DNA of 64,000 bases from UBA6663 sp044226485 (GCA_044226485.1 JBGAGY010000006.1:1-64000); one strand, 5' to 3'; shown: positions 27,794 through 37,114, numbered from the stretch's first letter. Notes: generated by a model from the letters alone, not told the origin. Numbers and translations are program-made.

Positions 27794-27962
27794 GTTTCAA
27801 GGACTCTTTCTGGATCGCAAGGTGGCGCGGCCATTATAAGGTAGGCGGGTCCGCGGACGGCGCATCGACACGAAGGGCAATGACGAAACGTGAAAGGCTG
27901 CTCGACCTGCGCCATTCAGCGTCCGTCCTTCGTCAGGTTTCTCCAACTTGAGGGCAAGACAC

Positions 27963-28655
27963 ATGGGCGGCTCGAAACCATTCTGGCTGGGCGTGCTGTA
28001 CGGGCTGGTGTTGGCGCTGGCGGCGACCGGGTTGTTGCTGGCCGTGGCGCGCCGGCCTGCCGGTGTGCCGGTGGTGTTGGCGGAATTAGCGACGCCGGCG
28101 CCCGTGCGCGTGTACGTGCTGGGAGCCGTGGCTTCTCCGGGTGTGTATCCGTTGCCGGCCGATGCTATCGTCGAGGATGCGCTGGCCCAGGCCGGCGGCG
28201 CCTTGCCGGCAGCCGACCTGGCGGCCGTGAATCTGGCCGCGGGTGTGCAAGCCGGCGATCGCATTGATGTGCCGCTGTTGCCGCCGACGGCCGAGGCGAC
28301 TCGACGGCCCAGCGCCACACCGAGCCCTGCGCCGGGCGAGCCCACGGCAACTCGGGCCGCCGGAGGAGGGCCGACTCCAACGGCGGCGCCCACCGCGAAG
28401 CCGGGCGCTGCAGCGCCGACGACGACCGGCGGCGGTGGGGCGGCGACGTCACCCACGGGTACAATCAACATCAACACGGCCACGGCGGCGGAACTCGATC
28501 GGCTGCCCAAGATCGGGCCATCGATCGCGCAGCGCATCGTCGAGTATCGAGAAGCGCACGGGCCGTTCGCCCGGATCGAGGATCTGCAGAAGGTCAAGGG
28601 CATCGGCGCCGCGACGTTCGCGGCTCTGAAGGACTTGATCACCGTCGGGCCGTGA
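27963..28655 (+). CDS. ComEA-like DNA-uptake protein
   Basis: A 230-residue membrane-anchored protein with one transmembrane segment (about residues 6-28). An SLBB domain follows (VRVYVLGAVASPGVYPLP and GVQAGDRIDVP, about residues 45-105). After a long Pro/Thr/Ala linker come paired helix-hairpin-helix motifs (ININTATAAELDRLPKIGPS and IEDLQKVKGIGAATF, about residues 166-225). This is the architecture of ComEA, the DNA receptor of competence systems. No ComEC channel gene follows, which is unusual. The ATG at 27963 is preferred for its GAGGGC site. Confidence 0.88.
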   Translation: MGGSKPFWLGVLYGLVLALAATGLLLAVARRPAGVPVVLAELATPAPVRVYVLGAVASPGVYPLPADAIVEDALAQAGGALPAADLAAVNLAAGVQAGDRIDVPLLPPTAEATRRPSATPSPAPGEPTATRAAGGGPTPTAAPTAKPGAAAPTTTGGGGAATSPTGTININTATAAELDRLPKIGPSIAQRIVEYREAHGPFARIEDLQKVKGIGAATFAALKDLITVGP

Positions 28656-28682
28656 CGACCGATTTGGGGGAAGGAGGCGAGG

Positions 28683-29120
28683 ATGGCACGTCTGCACGAC
28701 ATCAAACGGTTGTGGCAGAAGCACGTCCTGGCCGAAAACCGGCGCTCGATCCCGGGTTTGCTGGCGACGCTCGTCGAATGGCCGATCTACACGTTGATGG
28801 CAGACGGCCGCCGCTTTGAAGGTCCCGAGGGCGTCACGCGGTTTTACAGCGGGCTCTTCGAAGGCGTGCCCGACGCGACCTTTGACCTCAAAGACGTGTT
28901 CATTGGCGAGAACGGGGTAGTCGAGGAATCGGTGCTGCTGGGCACACAGACCGGTGAGCTGTTCGGGTACCGCGCCAACGGCTCAGCGCTCGCCTTGCCG
29001 CTAACGATTGTCTTTCCCTATGACGCGGGCCAGGGCCGTTTCTTCGGAGAACGCCTGTATTTCGATCTCGGCACGCTCGAGCGCCAGATCGGCCAGGGCA
29101 TACCCATCGATGGAAGCTGA
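28683..29120 (+). CDS. SnoaL-like/NTF2-fold protein
   Basis: A 145-residue protein with the pattern of the SnoaL/NTF2-like superfamily: an N-terminal helix, FEGPEGVTRFYSGLFEGVPD, and a curved beta sheet ending in FGERLYFDLGTLERQIG. Members are small cyclases, isomerases or ligand binders. No substrate can be inferred. It has a very good AGGAGG ribosome site, and its stop overlaps the next gene by 11 bases, so the two are translated together. Confidence 0.78.
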   Translation: MARLHDIKRLWQKHVLAENRRSIPGLLATLVEWPIYTLMADGRRFEGPEGVTRFYSGLFEGVPDATFDLKDVFIGENGVVEESVLLGTQTGELFGYRANGSALALPLTIVFPYDAGQGRFFGERLYFDLGTLERQIGQGIPIDGS

Positions 29121-29757
29121 ATACCACATCCAGATCCTGAAGCGCAGCATCGGCGCGCGGGTCACGCCCGAAGCATTCGACCTGATGGTCGCTGCCAACC
29201 TCGGACAGGACTCGCTGATCGGGCTGACGCACCTCGAATATCACTTCGACAGCAACCAATTCGCGCTGGCGCAGGCCTATGTCGATGGGCAGCGGGTGCT
29301 GGCCCAGCGCTGGTGGGGCAGGCCCGCAGGTTGGTCCGCCTTTGGCCGATTGAGCCACACCGTGGCCGACTTCTACGCGCATTCGAATTACGTGCGTTTA
29401 TGGCTGTCGCGCGAGCTCGACGTCGAGGATCCGACGCAGGTCGAGGCTGTGCTGGCGCGGGAGCCGGAGCGCGCGCCGGCGCCGGAGACCATCCCGCCGC
29501 TCGATCCCCTTGTCCTGGCGCACCGCGACTTGCGCTCGGGGCGAGTCTACTGGGTGCGCGACATTGTCAGCCTTGTGCCGCCGATCGGGCATGCGTTGAA
29601 TCGCTGGATGCCGGCTGATTCGCACGCCCGCATGAACCTCGATCATCCCGGGCGAGGCAGCCTGTTTCCATATGCCATGGAGGCCGCCATCGGCAGGACC
29701 TTGATCGAATATGATCGCGTGCTTGCGGGGCGCGGTTTGCCGCCTGCGCAAAGCTAA
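29110..29757 (+). CDS. Het-C-like / phospholipase-C-fold protein
   Basis: A 215-residue protein whose strongest feature is FGRLSHTVADFYAHSNYVRL (about residues 76-95), the hallmark of Het-C-domain proteins, in which His/Asp residues resemble zinc-dependent phospholipase C sites. Other His/Asp clusters (THLEYHFDSNQ, DSHARMNLDHPGRGS) may complete a metal site. No signal peptide is visible. The ATG at 29110 overlaps the end of the SnoaL-like gene; the upstream in-frame extension is antisense-like and unlikely to be used. A metal-dependent hydrolase is likely, substrate unknown. Confidence 0.68.
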   Translation: MEAEYHIQILKRSIGARVTPEAFDLMVAANLGQDSLIGLTHLEYHFDSNQFALAQAYVDGQRVLAQRWWGRPAGWSAFGRLSHTVADFYAHSNYVRLWLSRELDVEDPTQVEAVLAREPERAPAPETIPPLDPLVLAHRDLRSGRVYWVRDIVSLVPPIGHALNRWMPADSHARMNLDHPGRGSLFPYAMEAAIGRTLIEYDRVLAGRGLPPAQS

Positions 29758-29832
29758 AGCTCGCGTGATTCGCAACGTCATTCCGTTACGCGGGTTAATC
29801 AGGCGACTTCAAGCCATCATGAGGAAAATGCG

Positions 29833-30294
29833 ATGACACACGGCCTGTTTTTCGAAGAGTTCCACGTCGGGCAAAGACTCGAAACCGTCGGGCGCACGAT
29901 CACTGAGACCGATGTGGTGAATTTCGCCGCGCTTTCCGGCGATTACAACCGCATCCACACCGATGCGGCCTTTGCGGCGGGCACGTCGTTTGGTCAGCGT
30001 ATCGCGCATGGGATGTGCGTGTCGGCGATTGCATCGGGCCTCGTGGTGCGAACCAACATCATGGAAGGCACTGTGCTAGCCTTTCGCGAGATCAACGAGT
30101 GGAAGTTCAGCAAGCCCGTGTTTTTCGGCGACACGATTCATGTCAGCGCTGAAGTGACGGATGTCAAAGCGTTGCCGCGTGTCGGTGGCGGCGCCGTGAC
30201 GATCAAGCTCGACGTCATCAATCAGAAGAATGACGTCTGCCAGTCCGGCAAGTGGACGGTGTTGATGTTGAGCAAGGCGGCCGCTGGCAGCTGA
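29833..30294 (+). CDS. MaoC-family (R)-hydratase-like protein
   Basis: A 153-residue single hot-dog protein of the MaoC dehydratase family. It has the hydratase-2 catalytic motif in AALSGDYNRIHTDAAFAAGT (Asp and His about residues 36 and 41) and the following FGQRIAHGMCVSAIASGLV. Family members hydrate enoyl-CoA, or act on branched acyl-CoA intermediates. It stands apart from other fatty-acid genes. A GAGGAAA ribosome site precedes the ATG. Confidence 0.9.
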   Translation: MTHGLFFEEFHVGQRLETVGRTITETDVVNFAALSGDYNRIHTDAAFAAGTSFGQRIAHGMCVSAIASGLVVRTNIMEGTVLAFREINEWKFSKPVFFGDTIHVSAEVTDVKALPRVGGGAVTIKLDVINQKNDVCQSGKWTVLMLSKAAAGS

Positions 30295-30378
30295 CCACTG
30301 ACCGAGGGTTGCGGGCTGGCTGGCTGGCGACGCCCCTGGCCGCGGTCACCGGGCCGCCGTCCGGGGTCAACCGTTTGC

Positions 30379-30406
30379 TTGCATTTTGCGGGGAATATCG
30401 TATATT
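30379..30406 (+). promoter_or_regulatory. promoter of HU gene
   Basis: TTGCAT (30379-30384) and TATATT (30401-30406), 16 bases apart, in a local AT-rich patch. Predicted leader about 37 bases with an AAAGGAG ribosome site. Confidence 0.7.
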
Positions 30407-30449
30407 CGGCGCCCGTAGGCTTTGTCCAAATAGCAAAGGAGACCAATCC

Positions 30450-30755
30450 ATGGCCGACAAGCTCACCAAGTCCCAATTCATCGCCGCCGTGGCGGAGAAG
30501 TCGGGCGTCTCGAAGAAAGAGGCTGCGACCGTGCTGCAGTCTGTGAACGACATCGTCGTTCATCAGTTGACCAAGCGCGGCGGCGGCGAGGTTACGATCC
30601 CGAACCTGCTCAAGCTGACCGTTTCGGTCAAGCCGGCCACGCCGGAGCGCCCGGGCATCAACCCCTTCACCAAGGAGCCCACGATCATCAAGGCCAAGCC
30701 GGCTCGCAAGGTCGTCAAGGCCCGCCCGGTGAAGGCTCTGAAGGACGCCGTCTAG
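30450..30755 (+). CDS. HU-family DNA-binding protein
   Basis: A small basic nucleoid protein of 101 residues. The dimer fold begins with LTKSQFIAAVAEKSGVSKKE. The DNA-binding beta arm carries NPFTKEPTIIKAKPARK with the conserved Arg/Pro region around PERPGINP. A Lys/Arg-rich C-terminal tail (KVVKARPVKALKDAV) extends beyond the minimal HU core. ATG at 30450 after a good ribosome site; the longer open frame upstream is non-coding. Confidence 0.95.
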   Translation: MADKLTKSQFIAAVAEKSGVSKKEAATVLQSVNDIVVHQLTKRGGGEVTIPNLLKLTVSVKPATPERPGINPFTKEPTIIKAKPARKVVKARPVKALKDAV

Positions 30756-30779
30756 TCCTGACCCGACGCCTGAATTGGC

Positions 30780-30820
30780 AAAGGCGCCGCCCCGCTCAGC
30801 GGGGCGGCGCCTTTGTGTTT
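30780..30820 (+). terminator. terminator of HU gene
   Basis: AAAGGCGCCGCCCCGC pairs perfectly with GCGGGGCGGCGCCTTT across a TCA loop, followed by GTGTTTTC. Confidence 0.92.
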
Positions 30821-31112
30821 TCGAACCGTGGATCTGTCAATTCCGCCCTGTTATTGCCTGGAATTGGGCCGTATCCATGAGTGGACAGGCGGAAAGGCAC
30901 CCGCCATCCAACCCTTGGCGAGACCCCCACCTGCCCGCTGCACATCGACATAAACTGCGCGTCGCAGACAGCGGCAGGTTCAGAGGCATCCGAGGCGATG
31001 GAGCGGGCCCTCACGTCACAGACGTAGCACCGGTGAAAAACCGACCGCGAATAGGCCAGTCGTAGGGGTGTGGGTCCCCTGGCTAGCCGTAGCCGGGCGC
31101 GGCAACGGGTGG
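30821..31112. other. intergenic stretch without a recognised gene
   Basis: About 290 bases between the HU terminator and the -10 region of the dus gene. Short open frames show no family features. I see no tRNA, hairpin with U-tract or repeat of the families described here. Confidence 0.5.
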
Positions 31113-31128
31113 TATCCTCACCGGACGT

Positions 31129-32109
31129 ATGAATGAGGTTTCTTTCACAGTCCGCAGCGTGCCCGTCCACGGCCGGGCCATCCTGGCTCCCATGGACGGC
31201 TTCTCGGACCTGCCGTTCCGGCTGATCTGTCGCGAGCTCGGCTCGGCCATGTCGTATACCGAGTTCGTCAACGTCGATGAACTGGCGGTCACCCGCAAGC
31301 GCGACGCCAAGTGCTGGCGCAAGCTCGAGTTCGACCCCAGCGAGCGCCCGATGACGTTCCAGATCTACGGCCACGACGTCGACCGGATGGTGGTGGTGGC
31401 CGAACGCCTGCAGGCGATGACGCCCGGCCCCGACATCATCGACATCAACATGGGCTGCTACGTCCGCAACATCGCCGAGCGGGGCGCAGGCTCCGGCATG
31501 CTGCGCTTTCCGGATCGGATTGCCCGGCTCTTCTCGATGCTGTCGAGTCGTCTGCACCTCCCGGTGACGGGCAAGATGCGCCTGGGCTGGGATCCGGCGA
31601 GCCGCGTGCACATCGAGGTCGCGCGCATCCTCGAGGACAACGGCGCGCAGTTGATCGCCGTGCACGGCCGTACCAAGTCACAGGGTTACGGTGGGCAGGC
31701 GGATTGGGATGCCATTGCTGAAGTGCGCCGGGCCGTGAAGGTGCCCGTCATCGGCAACGGCGACGTCAAGACCGTGGCCGATATCGACCGGCTTCGTGCC
31801 CATACCGGCTGCGACGCCGTCATGATCGGACGCGCCGCCATCGGCAACCCCTGGATCTTTGCCGGCAAGGACCGCGAACAGGTGACGCTCGACGAGAAAG
31901 TCGCCTTGATGCGCCGCCACCTTCAGCTCAATCTCGACTTCTACGGCGCGCGGTTCGGGTTGGTGTTGTTCCGCAAGCACGCCGCTCGCTACATTCACGG
32001 CCTGCCGGATGCCGACCGCCTGCGCGTGCCCCTGCTCACCGCGACGACCGTCGCCCAGTTCGACGACGCTGTCGGCGCCTGGTCGACGGCCGATCCCGTT
32101 GGCGTTTGA
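31129..32109 (+). CDS. dus: tRNA-dihydrouridine synthase
   Basis: Reduces uridines in the tRNA D-loop using FMN and NADPH. The 326 residues form the Dus barrel, with APMDGFSDLPFR at the N-terminus, the tRNA-adduct cysteine in DIDINMGC (about residue 109), VTGKMRLGW, AVHGRTKSQGYGG and NGDVKTVADI. A C-terminal helical domain follows. The block after the catalytic Cys reads CYVRNIAERGAGSGML instead of the common CPxxKV form, so it is a divergent member. A TATCCT box 10 bases before the ATG suggests a very short leader. Confidence 0.9.
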   Translation: MNEVSFTVRSVPVHGRAILAPMDGFSDLPFRLICRELGSAMSYTEFVNVDELAVTRKRDAKCWRKLEFDPSERPMTFQIYGHDVDRMVVVAERLQAMTPGPDIIDINMGCYVRNIAERGAGSGMLRFPDRIARLFSMLSSRLHLPVTGKMRLGWDPASRVHIEVARILEDNGAQLIAVHGRTKSQGYGGQADWDAIAEVRRAVKVPVIGNGDVKTVADIDRLRAHTGCDAVMIGRAAIGNPWIFAGKDREQVTLDEKVALMRRHLQLNLDFYGARFGLVLFRKHAARYIHGLPDADRLRVPLLTATTVAQFDDAVGAWSTADPVGV

Positions 32110-32281
32110 GGTCCGCGGTCGTCACTTTCTGCCTGTTGGCCTGCCATTCGGATGATCTACAACGCGCCGTCGTCCCGCGTGTCCTGCTCGGCGGCCCGGT
32201 CTATACTGCACGAGAGCCTGGGAACTAACGTTTTCAGGGGCGCGTCTTGGTCGGGAATTGAGGAGACGCCCAAGGAGAGCC

Positions 32282-35200
32282 ATGTCCACGCCAAACCCAT
32301 CGTCGCCGGACCCTGAACGGGAGCGGCCCGATCCCGATCGGGATCGGCGCGACCCAGACAAAGAACAGCCCGGCGCAGCGAAAGAACCGCCGGCCCCTGA
32401 CCGCAAGCGAGTTGATCCAAACGAGCCGAAGCCGACCGACGACCCGGACAATAGCTCGGGTCAAGCGGAGTCAGCGACGAACTGGCCTGACGAGAACGCT
32501 CCGACGATCCGGCTTCCCGCCCCAGACGACTCGATCACCACGACGTCTCCCCGCCGACGCAGCGGCCAGACACCTTCGCGCGGGATGCCGCCCGTCAGCC
32601 GCGACCAGACGACCCAGCAACGGCCAGAGATCGACGAACACGGCATGGCGCTGCCGCCCAAGGCCCCGACTCCGGCCCGACAACGACCCACGTTTGTCGA
32701 GCCGCGGCCGGTATCTGCTCCGCTCGATGACCCCAATCATGAGCCGACACTCGGCGGCACCACGCGCTGGCATCGCCCGCAGCCGGTGCGCCGCGGGCCA
32801 TCGCTGTGGCGCTGGTTCCAGTTCCTCTTCATCCTCGGCGTGATTGCCGTGCTGGCGACCGGCGCGATCCTGATCGGCGGTTACATCTACATCGCAAGCG
32901 ATCTACCATCGGTCGACGACCTTCAGGCGCGGGCGTCGCAGTTCGAAACAGCCCGCATCTACGACTCGCAGAACAACCTGCTCTACGAGATCAACGACCC
33001 CAGCGCCGGGCGTCGCACACGCGTCCCGCTCGAGCGCATCTCGCCGTATTTGATCGCGGCCACGCTCGCCACCGAAGACCAGAACTTCTACATCCATCCC
33101 GGCTTCGACCCGCTCGGCATCGTGCGCGCCATCTTCCAGAACGTCCAGGCCGGCGACACGGTCTCGGGCGCGTCGACGATCACTCAACAGCTCGTCCGCC
33201 AGCTCGTGCTCTCGCCTGAGGAGCGCCTCGAGCGCAGCAACTGGCGCAAGATCCGCGAGATCGTGCTGGCCGCCGAAATTGAACGGCGCTACACCAAGCG
33301 CGAGATCCTCGAGCTCTTCCTCAACGAGAACAACTACGGCAACCTGGCCTACGGCATCGAAGCCGCGTCCGAGCTGTACTACAACAAGTCAGCGGCGGAC
33401 CTGACGCTGGGCGAGGCCGCGATGCTCGCGGGCCTGCCGCAGGCACCGGCTATCTACGACGTCTTCACCAATCGCAAGGTCGTCGAAGGCCGTCAACTGC
33501 AGGTGCTCGGCCTGATGCGTCAGCTCAGTGAAGAGCGCAATTGCATCCATCTCGAAGTCGACAACAGCCCAAACCCGGTGTGCGTCGATGTGCCCTCGGT
33601 GACCGTCGCGATCTCGGACATGCAGACCCACCAGTTCACGGCGCCGCGTAATGACGCGCGCTTCCCGCACTGGGTGCTCTACGTCCGGCAGCAACTCGAG
33701 GCCCAATATGGCCAGCAACTCTATCGCGACGGCTTGAGCATCTACACCACGCTCGACCCGACCCTGCAGACCATGGCCGAGAAAGTCGTGGCCGATCAGA
33801 TCGCGGTCCTGCAGGACCGCAACGTCACCAACGGCGCGCTTGTCGCCATCGATCCGCGCACGGGCGAGATCAAGGCCATGGTCGGATCTGACAACTACAA
33901 CGATCCGATCGACGGCCAGATCAACATGGCCCTGCAGCCGCGCCAGCCGGGTTCGTCGATCAAACCGTTCGTCTATGCCCTCGCGATGGAGAAGGGTTGG
34001 ACGCCGGCCACGCTGCTGTGGGATGTGCCGACCGAGTTCCCTGACGGCACCAACCCGCCTTACGTGCCGACGAACTACGATGGGCTCTTCCACGGCCCTG
34101 TGCTCCTGCGCGGTGGTTTGGCGAACTCGTACAACGTGCCGGCCGTACGCGCGATCCAGTTCACGGGCGTCCGCCAGGACGGCGGCCTCGTGCAGTTTAT
34201 GAACAAGTTTGGCGTCACGACCCTGACGCGCACGGACTACGGCCTTTCGCTCGGCCTCGGGGCCGGTGAAGTGCCGCTTCTGCAGATGACCGGCGCGTAC
34301 GCGACGCTGGCGCATCAGGGGCAACGCGTCTTCCCGATCTCGATCCGGCGCATCGTCAACCTCGACGGCACAGTGATCTGCGAGCAGCCGCTGACTCCCG
34401 CTGATCAGCGAAGCAACCCACCGGCCTGCCAGACGCCGCCGGACGGGTGGGGGCAACCCGTCGTGTCAGCCGAGACGACGTATCTCATCACCGACATCCT
34501 TTCCGACAACGCTGCGCGCACGCCGGCCTTCGGCCCCAACTCGCCGCTGGCGCTGTCGTTCCCGGCCGCTGTCAAAACCGGCACGACCAATGACTATCGC
34601 GACAACCTGACGATCGGGTACACGCCCGAGCTCGTCACGGGTGTGTGGGTCGGAAACGCCGACTACACGCCGATGGCGGCCGGCACGAGCGGCGTCACCG
34701 GCGCGGCTCCGATCTGGAACCTGTTCATGGAGGCCGCGCTCGCCGGGCACAACGTGCCGTTCACGCGGCCCGGCGGCATCGTCGAACGCACCATCTGCAC
34801 ACTCTCCGGCGCCGAGCCAGGGCCGAACTGCCCGCCGGATCGCCAGCGAGTCGAGATCTTCGCGCAAGACAAGTTGCCACTGACGGCCGATCGCGACCTG
34901 CAACAGAAGGCCTACATCGATCCGTTTACGAACCTCCGCCAGACCGAGGCGTGCGCGCGCGCCTATCAGGGCGATCGGCTCTTCGAACAGCAGCGCGACA
35001 TCGTCGATGTTCAGGACGAAGCTGCACGTAGGTGGCTGACGCAGGACCCGAACGGCCAGGCCTGGGCGGCGGCGCTGGGCATCCAGCAGCCGATCCTGTG
35101 GTCGCCGCCGCGCGAGTGCTCCGACGCTGACCCGCGCCCGATCATGTCGATCGCCTATCCGCCGGAAGGCGCCAGCCTGCAGCCCGGCATGATCGAGATC

Positions 35201-35626
35201 CTGGGGACGGCCGGGGCGACGGCTGACTTCTCGTACTTCGAGATCCAGTACGGCATCAGCGACAGCCCCGAGGGCTGGGGGCAGGTGCTCGGCCCGAACA
35301 CCAATCAGGTGCTCGGCACCGCAAGTCTCGCGCAATGGGATGCGTCGAGCCTGCCCGATGGCCCCGTGACGGTGCGCGTCATCGTTCACGCGGCGAGCGG
35401 TGGCACGGCCGAGTACCGCGTCCACTTCAAGATCGAGCGGCCGACGCCGACCACCACACCGACGGCCACTGTCACGCCGACGCCGACCATCACGCCCACA
35501 CCGCTGCCAACGTCGACGCAGCTGCCGACCAACACGCCTGCGCCGACCGACACCCCGGCGCCAACGGTCACGCTGCCTGCCGCCCCGACGGCGGAGCTGA
35601 CTCCGCTGCCGAGCGTTGCGCCTTAA
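32282..35626 (+). CDS. class A penicillin-binding protein (PBP1A type)
   Basis: Bifunctional peptidoglycan synthase of 1114 residues. A charged Pro/Asp/Arg-rich cytoplasmic region of about 170 residues precedes one transmembrane helix (about 177-203). The GT51 glycosyltransferase domain shows ATEDQNFYIHPGFD and GASTITQQL (residues about 262-303). The transpeptidase domain has SSIK (Ser about residue 557), the SYN motif in ANSYNVPA, and KTGTTNDY (about residue 764). A further exported region ends in a long Thr/Pro-rich tail (from about residue 1053). AAGGAGAGCC is the ribosome site before the ATG at 32282. Its size exceeds typical PBP1A because of both tails. Confidence 0.95.
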   Translation: MSTPNPSSPDPERERPDPDRDRRDPDKEQPGAAKEPPAPDRKRVDPNEPKPTDDPDNSSGQAESATNWPDENAPTIRLPAPDDSITTTSPRRRSGQTPSRGMPPVSRDQTTQQRPEIDEHGMALPPKAPTPARQRPTFVEPRPVSAPLDDPNHEPTLGGTTRWHRPQPVRRGPSLWRWFQFLFILGVIAVLATGAILIGGYIYIASDLPSVDDLQARASQFETARIYDSQNNLLYEINDPSAGRRTRVPLERISPYLIAATLATEDQNFYIHPGFDPLGIVRAIFQNVQAGDTVSGASTITQQLVRQLVLSPEERLERSNWRKIREIVLAAEIERRYTKREILELFLNENNYGNLAYGIEAASELYYNKSAADLTLGEAAMLAGLPQAPAIYDVFTNRKVVEGRQLQVLGLMRQLSEERNCIHLEVDNSPNPVCVDVPSVTVAISDMQTHQFTAPRNDARFPHWVLYVRQQLEAQYGQQLYRDGLSIYTTLDPTLQTMAEKVVADQIAVLQDRNVTNGALVAIDPRTGEIKAMVGSDNYNDPIDGQINMALQPRQPGSSIKPFVYALAMEKGWTPATLLWDVPTEFPDGTNPPYVPTNYDGLFHGPVLLRGGLANSYNVPAVRAIQFTGVRQDGGLVQFMNKFGVTTLTRTDYGLSLGLGAGEVPLLQMTGAYATLAHQGQRVFPISIRRIVNLDGTVICEQPLTPADQRSNPPACQTPPDGWGQPVVSAETTYLITDILSDNAARTPAFGPNSPLALSFPAAVKTGTTNDYRDNLTIGYTPELVTGVWVGNADYTPMAAGTSGVTGAAPIWNLFMEAALAGHNVPFTRPGGIVERTICTLSGAEPGPNCPPDRQRVEIFAQDKLPLTADRDLQQKAYIDPFTNLRQTEACARAYQGDRLFEQQRDIVDVQDEAARRWLTQDPNGQAWAAALGIQQPILWSPPRECSDADPRPIMSIAYPPEGASLQPGMIEILGTAGATADFSYFEIQYGISDSPEGWGQVLGPNTNQVLGTASLAQWDASSLPDGPVTVRVIVHAASGGTAEYRVHFKIERPTPTTTPTATVTPTPTITPTPLPTSTQLPTNTPAPTDTPAPTVTLPAAPTAELTPLPSVAP

Positions 35627-35629
35627 GGG

Positions 35630-35684
35630 CGTGGCGCGGGGGACCCGAGCGAAAGAAGACTCGCTCCGGGTTCCCCGCGCTGCG
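35630..35684 (+). terminator. hairpin after penicillin-binding protein gene
   Basis: GCGCGGGGGACCCGAGCG and a matching CGC-CCGGGTTCCCCGCGC half form a long, slightly bulged stem with an AAAGAAGA loop. No T-run follows, so it may be a weak terminator or an mRNA end stabiliser. Confidence 0.55.
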
Positions 35685-35710
35685 TTGGCCTGGCGTGTTA
35701 GCATTCCCGC

Positions 35711-37114
35711 ATGCATGATGCACAAGTGATGGGTAAAGCGCGCAATGCCGGCGTGCGCCGGGTGCTGTTGATCGTGCTCGCGCTCAATCTGCTGGTGACC
35801 GCGGTCAAACTGACTGTGGGACTGATGACGGGATCGCTGGCGATCCTGGCCGACGCGCTTCACTCCTTGATCGATTCATCATCGAATGTCGTGGGGCTGT
35901 TGGGCGTGTGGGTGGCCGGGCGTCCGGCCGATGCCAATCACCCGTACGGCCATCAGCGCTATGAGACGATCGCGGCGCTGGGCATCGGCGTGATGTTGGC
36001 GCTCGCCGCTTACGAGATCGGCAGCGGCATCTTTCAACGGCTGTGGGGTGGGGCGGAGATCCCAATCGCCGAGCCTGTGGCGATCGCCGTCATGGCCGCG
36101 ACCTTCGTCGCGAATCTCGCCATCGTCTGGTACGAGACCCGTGAGGGACGGCGACTGAACAGCTCCGTGATTTTGGCTGACGCTCAGCACACGCGAACCG
36201 ATCTCTTCGTCACAACCTCGGTCGTGGCGGCGCTGATCGGCGCGCGACTGGGTTGGACGTGGCTCGATCCGCTGGTGGCGCTGGCTGTGGTCCTGTTACT
36301 CATCCGCGCGGCCTGGTTGATCGTGGGCTCGGCGTCCTTGACGCTGACGGATGCCGCAGTCCTCGATCCGGCCGACGTGACGCGGATCGCGCGCGAGGCC
36401 CCGGGGGTGACGGCCGTGCGGGGCGTCCGCTCGCGTCATCGCGGCGACGGCGCCTGGGTGGATCTGGCGATCGAGGTCGACGCTGCGATGGGCACGGCGC
36501 AGGCGCACGCCGTCGCGTCCGAAGTCGAGCGGCGGCTGATGGTCACACTGCCGGATGTGGTCGAGGCGTTCGTGCACGTCGAGCCCGTGACGGCCACCGA
36601 GCGCAGCTGGGCGCATCTCTCGGCGCGTCTGCGCAGCCTGGCCGACGGCCTGGGGCTGGGTCTGCATGACCTGAACGCCCATGCCGAGCCCGATGGCAAA
36701 GTCTCGGTCGAGATGCACGTCGAGGTCGACGCGATGTTGTCGTTGGGCGACGCACATGCGCTGGTCGACACGTTCGAGGCGCGGGCCCGGGCGGCCTTCC
36801 CGGGCGTGGCCGACGTCGTCACGCACATCGAGCCGCTGCGCGAATTGATCGAGGATGAAGAGGGGCGCATCGAGCGAGCCGAGGCGGTCGCCGCCACGAT
36901 CCGGGCCACGGCCGACGGTCTGGCCGGTTCCGGTGCCTGCCATGACATCGTCCTGCACAACGTCGGCGGCCATCTGCTCGCCACGCTCCACGTCAGCCAG
37001 CCCGGGTCACTGCCGATCGGCGACGCTCACGCCCTGGCCGAGCGCATCGAGCGCGCTTTGCACCAGGCCCTGCCGCAGCTCGACCGGACGGTCGTGCATA
37101 TCGAACCCGCGTAG
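35711..37114 (+). CDS. cation diffusion facilitator with three C-terminal ferredoxin-like repeats
   Basis: Metal:H+ antiporter of the CDF family, 467 residues against a usual length of about 300. Residues 1-215 form the six-helix channel with both metal-site motifs, LADALHSLIDSSSN and LADAQHTRTDLF, and the loop HPYGHQRYE. The C-terminal part repeats the cytoplasmic ferredoxin-like dimerisation domain three times (about residues 218-290, 295-375 and 385-467). Each repeat ends in H-[VI]-E-P and has a DAHAL/QAHAV helix. Zn, Mn, Fe or Co could be the substrate. The ATG closely follows a TTAGCAT-type -10 box. The stop is followed at once by the long heptamer array. Confidence 0.9.
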   Translation: MHDAQVMGKARNAGVRRVLLIVLALNLLVTAVKLTVGLMTGSLAILADALHSLIDSSSNVVGLLGVWVAGRPADANHPYGHQRYETIAALGIGVMLALAAYEIGSGIFQRLWGGAEIPIAEPVAIAVMAATFVANLAIVWYETREGRRLNSSVILADAQHTRTDLFVTTSVVAALIGARLGWTWLDPLVALAVVLLLIRAAWLIVGSASLTLTDAAVLDPADVTRIAREAPGVTAVRGVRSRHRGDGAWVDLAIEVDAAMGTAQAHAVASEVERRLMVTLPDVVEAFVHVEPVTATERSWAHLSARLRSLADGLGLGLHDLNAHAEPDGKVSVEMHVEVDAMLSLGDAHALVDTFEARARAAFPGVADVVTHIEPLRELIEDEEGRIERAEAVAATIRATADGLAGSGACHDIVLHNVGGHLLATLHVSQPGSLPIGDAHALAERIERALHQALPQLDRTVVHIEPA

